Assembly (NCBI GenBank): GCA_964649145.1
Contig: CAZYOQ010000013.1
Coordinates: forward strand, 1 to 34,490
DNA length: 34,490 bases
Direction: 5' to 3'
Origin: MGBC163016 sp964649145
Lineage (GTDB): Bacteria > Actinomycetota > Coriobacteriia > Coriobacteriales > Eggerthellaceae
The translations under genes were made by a program, and so were the position numbers. Below the pieces are notes generated by a model. That model was not told where the DNA came from and did not search any database. It worked only from the letters and a program-made list of their open reading frames with translations. This document shows, in pieces, positions 31,178 to 34,490 of the stretch; position 1 is the stretch's first letter, and the number at the start of each line of letters is the position of its first letter.

Positions 31178-32173
31178 ATGTCAGTCAATCTATCAGGTCG
31201 AAGCTTTCTGAAATTACTTGACTTCACCCCAGACGAAATTCGCTATCTCATCAAGCTTTCTCATGACTTCAAGGATATGAAGCATTCGGGAACTGCCCAT
31301 AAATACCTTACCGGCAAGAATATCGTCCTGCTTTTCGAAAAGACTTCCACGCGTACGCGCTGTTCGTTTGAGGTTGCAGGCCAAGACCTTGGAATGGGTG
31401 TTACGTATCTAGATCCTAGCTCGTCGCAGATGGGCAAGAAGGAATCCATTGAAGATACAGGGCGCGTCCTTGGACGTTTTTTTGATGGCATCGAGTATCG
31501 CGGCTTCTCGCAAGATCTTGTTGAAAAACTTGCTAGTGTTGCAGGAGTTCCTGTGTGGAATGGCCTTACAGATGAGTTCCACCCCACCCAGATGATCGCC
31601 GACATGATGACCATCGAGGAGAACTTTCCACAAGGGCTAAAAGGGCTAAAGCTCGTATTTATGGGTGATGCTCGAAACAACATGGGCAATTCGCTTATGG
31701 TCGTGTGCTCAAAACTTGGCATGCATTTTGTTACGTGCGCTCCTAAAGATCTCTGGCCTAAGAAGGAGCTGGTTGATGAGTGCGAGGGCATCGCTAAGCT
31801 CACTGGTGCAAAAGTGAGTCTTGAGGAGGACGTGAAGAAGGCCTGCACTGGTGCCAATATCATCTATACCGATATCTGGCTTTCCATGGGCGAGCCTGCC
31901 CAACTCTGGGAACAGCGCATAAAGCTGCTGAAGCCCTACCAGGTAAACAAAACCGTCATGGGCTATGCGGATGCGGACGCGATTTTTATGCACTGCCTGC
32001 CATCCTTCCACGATCTGAATACTACGGTGGCAAAAGAGGTCTACGAGAAGTTCGGCCTCACCGAGATGGAGGTTACCAACGAAGTATTCGAGTCTAAACA
32101 ATCGAAAGTTTTCGATGAGGCCGAAAACCGTATGCATAGCATCAAGGCTGTAATGTATGCGACCTTGAAGTAG
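31178..32173 (+). CDS. arcB: Ornithine carbamoyltransferase, probably catabolic
   Basis: This enzyme converts citrulline and phosphate to ornithine and carbamoyl phosphate in the arginine deiminase pathway; the same fold runs in reverse for arginine synthesis. The 331-residue protein has the carbamoyl-phosphate motif STRTR (about 57-61), HPTQ (about 135-138) and the ornithine-side HCLPSFHD (HCLPAFHD in most). The catabolic role is inferred from the adjacent arcA. The frame starts at a GTG (31175), but the ATG at 31178 has better spacing from AGAGGAGA. Carbamate kinase (arcC) and the arginine/ornithine antiporter (arcD), usual partners, do not follow; argS does. Confidence 0.96.
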   Translation: MSVNLSGRSFLKLLDFTPDEIRYLIKLSHDFKDMKHSGTAHKYLTGKNIVLLFEKTSTRTRCSFEVAGQDLGMGVTYLDPSSSQMGKKESIEDTGRVLGRFFDGIEYRGFSQDLVEKLASVAGVPVWNGLTDEFHPTQMIADMMTIEENFPQGLKGLKLVFMGDARNNMGNSLMVVCSKLGMHFVTCAPKDLWPKKELVDECEGIAKLTGAKVSLEEDVKKACTGANIIYTDIWLSMGEPAQLWEQRIKLLKPYQVNKTVMGYADADAIFMHCLPSFHDLNTTVAKEVYEKFGLTEMEVTNEVFESKQSKVFDEAENRMHSIKAVMYATLK

Positions 32174-32229
32174 TAAATTTTGGAGCTAGCATTTAGTGAT
32201 GCGCTCAGGCGTTAGCGCTCAGTGACGCT

Positions 32230-32263
32230 CTCAGGTGACATAAAGCCTAAGAGCACACCTGAG
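32230..32263. repeat. Inverted repeat CTCAGGTG/CACCTGAG upstream of argS
   Basis: A perfect 8-bp dyad at 32230-32237 and 32256-32263 has an 18-base centre. Just upstream the motif GCGCTCAG occurs twice, and a related CGCTCTCAGG overlaps the left arm. The cluster lies in the 222-base gap after arcB and has no T-run, so it could be an arcB 3' structure or part of argS control. Confidence 0.5.
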
Positions 32264-32395
32264 CCTTGCCAGCGCCAAGTAGTGCACTAAAGCGCCATTC
32301 GATTAGAAAAGGTAAGTCAAGGCATGATCTGATTTCAGCTTTTCAAGCGTGATAGAATTTCCCCTACGTAAAATCGAGAAAAGGGCAAGTCATAA

Positions 32396-34141
32396 ATGAG
32401 CATTCGTGATTCTTTGGAAAGTCTTGTAAAACAGGCGGTTTTGGCGGCAGTAGAAGATGGCACGCTTGATTTAAAAGACATTCCTGAACCTTCTCTCGAA
32501 CGCCCCCGCGATGAGGCGAATGGCGATTGGGCATCTACTGTTGCTATGCGCACTGCTAAGCTTGCGCATAAGCCTCCTAGAGAAATTGCCAAGGCGATAA
32601 TCGATCACATCCCTGCAAACGATATCGTTTCTAGCGCAGAACTTGCAGGATCTGGATTCATTAACTTCCGTATTACGAATGCTGTGCTTCAAAACATTAT
32701 CTGTGAGGTGCGCGAACAAGGTTTCGATTATGGTAAAGGCATCATTGAAGAAGGCCAAAGATATATCAATCTTGAGTATGTCTCTGCCAACCCTACAGGC
32801 CCTTTGCATGTAGGGCACGGGCGCTGGGCGACACTTGGAGATGCTATCGCTCGTGTGATGAGACATGCGGGCTATGACGTATACGAGGAGTTCTACTGCA
32901 ACGATCATGGCACGCAGATGGATGTTTTTGCTAATTCTGTATCTGTTCGCTATATGCAGCTTTTAGGTCACGATGCCGAAATGCCTGAGCAGTGTTATGG
33001 CGGCGAATATGTCAAAGACATAGCTAGACAGATAATCGACTCTGATGGGAACAAATACGAGTCTTACTCAGAAGATGAACGTTTGCGGGAGTTTCGCGAG
33101 ATAGCATACGTTCAGATGCTTGAAGACCAGAAGTCGCTACTGACACGTTACGGCACGACTTTTGATAAGTGGTTTTCTGAGCGCACTCTATATGAAGTGG
33201 CAGACGACGGCAAGAGTGCTATCGATCGCGCGCTTGACGCCATGGGCGAGCGCGGGTGTGTGTATGAGAAAGATGGCGCGACGTGGTTTCGCTCTACTGC
33301 TTTTGGAGACGAGAAAGACCGCGTGCTTATCAAGGAAAATGGCGAATACACTTACTTTATGAGTGATGTCGCATATCACTACGACAAGATTATGCGTGGT
33401 TTTGATCACTTGATTGACCTTTGGGGCGCAGACCATCACGGATACATCAAGCGCTGTGAGGCCATGCTTGAGGCATGGGGCTATCCCGGCAAGCTTGAGA
33501 TTGTGCTCGGCCAGCTTGTTAACCTTTTCAGGAATGGACAAGCCGTGCGTATGTCAAAAAGAACTGGCGAGATGGTTACTTTCGAGGAATTAGTGGATGA
33601 GGTTGGAATCGATTCCACAAGGTTCCTCATGCTTTCACGTTCTTCTGATCAGCCCATAGATTTTGATATTGAACAGGCGAAGAAGCGCGATAGCACAAAT
33701 CCTGTTTATTACGTTCAATATGCGCATGCCAGAATCTGCTCGATTTTGCGCAAGGCTGCGCCTGCTGAGGTCGCGAAAGCCTCTGAGGCAGGGGAGTGTT
33801 CTATGGAGGAAGTGGCAGCGTCTTGCATCCCTGAAGATCTTGATTTGTCGCCGTTAGAAGACGAAAGCGAACTTGCACTGATGCGAAAGATAGGCGATTT
33901 CGCAGAGCTCATAGCCCTTGCTGCGCGTGATCGCGCGCCTTTCAGGCTTACTCACTACACTCAAGATCTAGCCTCGCTCTTCCACGGTTTTTACACGAAT
34001 TGTCGTGTTATAGCTGAAGACCCTACTAACCCCGAAAAGTTTGCGCTTCAGCAGGCACGCCTTGCTTTATGCGATGCGACTCGAATTACTATCGCGCTAA
34101 CGCTTTCCTTGATAGGGGTTTCTGCTCCAGAGAAGATGTAG
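32396..34141 (+). CDS. argS: Arginyl-tRNA synthetase
   Basis: This class I synthetase attaches arginine to tRNA-Arg. The 581-residue protein has the N-terminal Add-1 domain for the tRNA D-loop (about 1-110) and the catalytic SANPTGPLHVGHGRW with the HIGH-type motif HVGH (about 137-143). The KMSKS counterpart is VRMSKRTGEM (about 384-393). The C-terminal DALR anticodon-binding domain holds YVQYAHARICSILRKA and LTHYTQDLASLFHGFYTNCRV. The length is normal for bacteria. The ATG at 32396 has AAGGG about 11 bases upstream. Its position after arcA-arcB puts arginine use and arginine charging side by side, although a 222-base gap suggests a separate promoter. Confidence 0.97.
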   Translation: MSIRDSLESLVKQAVLAAVEDGTLDLKDIPEPSLERPRDEANGDWASTVAMRTAKLAHKPPREIAKAIIDHIPANDIVSSAELAGSGFINFRITNAVLQNIICEVREQGFDYGKGIIEEGQRYINLEYVSANPTGPLHVGHGRWATLGDAIARVMRHAGYDVYEEFYCNDHGTQMDVFANSVSVRYMQLLGHDAEMPEQCYGGEYVKDIARQIIDSDGNKYESYSEDERLREFREIAYVQMLEDQKSLLTRYGTTFDKWFSERTLYEVADDGKSAIDRALDAMGERGCVYEKDGATWFRSTAFGDEKDRVLIKENGEYTYFMSDVAYHYDKIMRGFDHLIDLWGADHHGYIKRCEAMLEAWGYPGKLEIVLGQLVNLFRNGQAVRMSKRTGEMVTFEELVDEVGIDSTRFLMLSRSSDQPIDFDIEQAKKRDSTNPVYYVQYAHARICSILRKAAPAEVAKASEAGECSMEEVAASCIPEDLDLSPLEDESELALMRKIGDFAELIALAARDRAPFRLTHYTQDLASLFHGFYTNCRVIAEDPTNPEKFALQQARLALCDATRITIALTLSLIGVSAPEKM

Positions 34142-34238
34142 GGGTGTTTGCCTTTAGCTTGTGAGTTTTGGTGGGCTGCTAGGTAATAGCAAGCGTTGCA
34201 GTCTTTCGATAGGTGCCGCGAGAATTGAGGGGAAGAAC

Positions 34239-34490
34239 ATGGTTGAAAAACTTGACTCATCTAATTTCGCCGAAAAGGTATTGAACTCGGATCTCCCGGT
34301 GCTGGTTGATTTCTTTCAGCTGCACTGTCTTCCGTGCAAGAAAGTGGCACCGGTTCTTGAAGAGGCCTCAGATAAACTTGAAGGCAAAGGGAAAATAGCA
34401 AGCGTGCAATTCGAAGATAGCCCAGAGCTTGTTATGAAATACGACGTCTTTAGTTTTCCAACTCTGATTTTTTTCAAGAACGGGGAAGAA
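34239..34490 (+). CDS. Thioredoxin-like protein, N-terminal part (runs off window)
   Basis: The first 84 codons of a small thioredoxin-fold protein are present, and the frame is open to the window end. The central strand and active site read VLVDFFQLHCLPCKKVAPVLEE. The redox motif is therefore CLPC preceded by His, where classical thioredoxin has W-CGPC. The cis-proline loop (FSFPTLIFFKNGE) is present. GAGGGGAAG four bases before the ATG is a good ribosome-binding site. CLPC instead of CGPC should change the redox potential, and the protein may be a specialised reductase rather than the main thioredoxin. It lies 97 bases after argS. Confidence 0.88.
   Translation, partial: MVEKLDSSNFAEKVLNSDLPVLVDFFQLHCLPCKKVAPVLEEASDKLEGKGKIASVQFEDSPELVMKYDVFSFPTLIFFKNGEE

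Overview
The window looks like a chromosomal segment of a moderate-GC anaerobic actinobacterium, most likely class Coriobacteriia (an arginine-fermenting, Cryptobacterium- or Slackia-like lineage). This placement is an inference. It rests on protein flavour, the TsaB-RimI-TsaD fusion, MenG, the Cna-B/VaFE adhesin with a class B sortase, and the arginine deiminase genes. No marker in the window proves it. Most of the content is housekeeping.

Layout. (1) 1-8.3 kb: the isoprenoid set dxr (3' end only), rseP-like protease and ispG. An oppositely oriented surface-protein cassette (CxxC-containing membrane protein, giant adhesin, class B sortase) is lodged between dxr and rseP. (2) 8.3-12.7 kb: proS, a phasin-like protein, rlmB and a YacP/Rae1 NYN nuclease, then a convergent orphan OmpR-type response regulator. 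(3) 12.8-17.2 kb: coaX, then a formate/one-carbon cluster fhs-folD-focA. (4) 17.2-20.2 kb: tRNA t6A genes tsaE and a TsaB-RimI-TsaD fusion. (5) 20.2-22.3 kb, minus strand: menG and an MFS transporter. (6) 22.4-26.5 kb: a degenerate amidohydrolase, a small membrane protein, tatA/B, tatC, hypA and hypB (protein export and nickel-enzyme maturation). (7) 26.6-29.2 kb: nadE and an ABC exporter. (8) 29.3-29.5 kb: tRNA-Gly(UCC) and tRNA-Arg(UCU) on the minus strand. (9) 29.9-34.5 kb: arcA and arcB of the arginine deiminase route, argS, and the 5' part of a thioredoxin-like gene.

The genes suggest a menaquinone-using anaerobe. It ferments arginine, moves formate through an FNT channel into the folate pool, exports folded redox proteins by Tat, matures NiFe enzymes with HypAB, and displays a covalently cross-linked adhesin on its wall.

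I found no clearly new multi-gene defence or mobile system. The most unusual signals are: a site-2 protease with a winged-helix-like insert and no visible PDZ domain; an amidohydrolase-fold protein that has lost its metal-binding histidines; a FolD without its catalytic lysine; a 16-bp perfect hairpin covering the likely ribosome-binding site of rlmB; a terminator-like leader before arcA; and the adhesin cassette splitting the dxr-rseP-ispG set.
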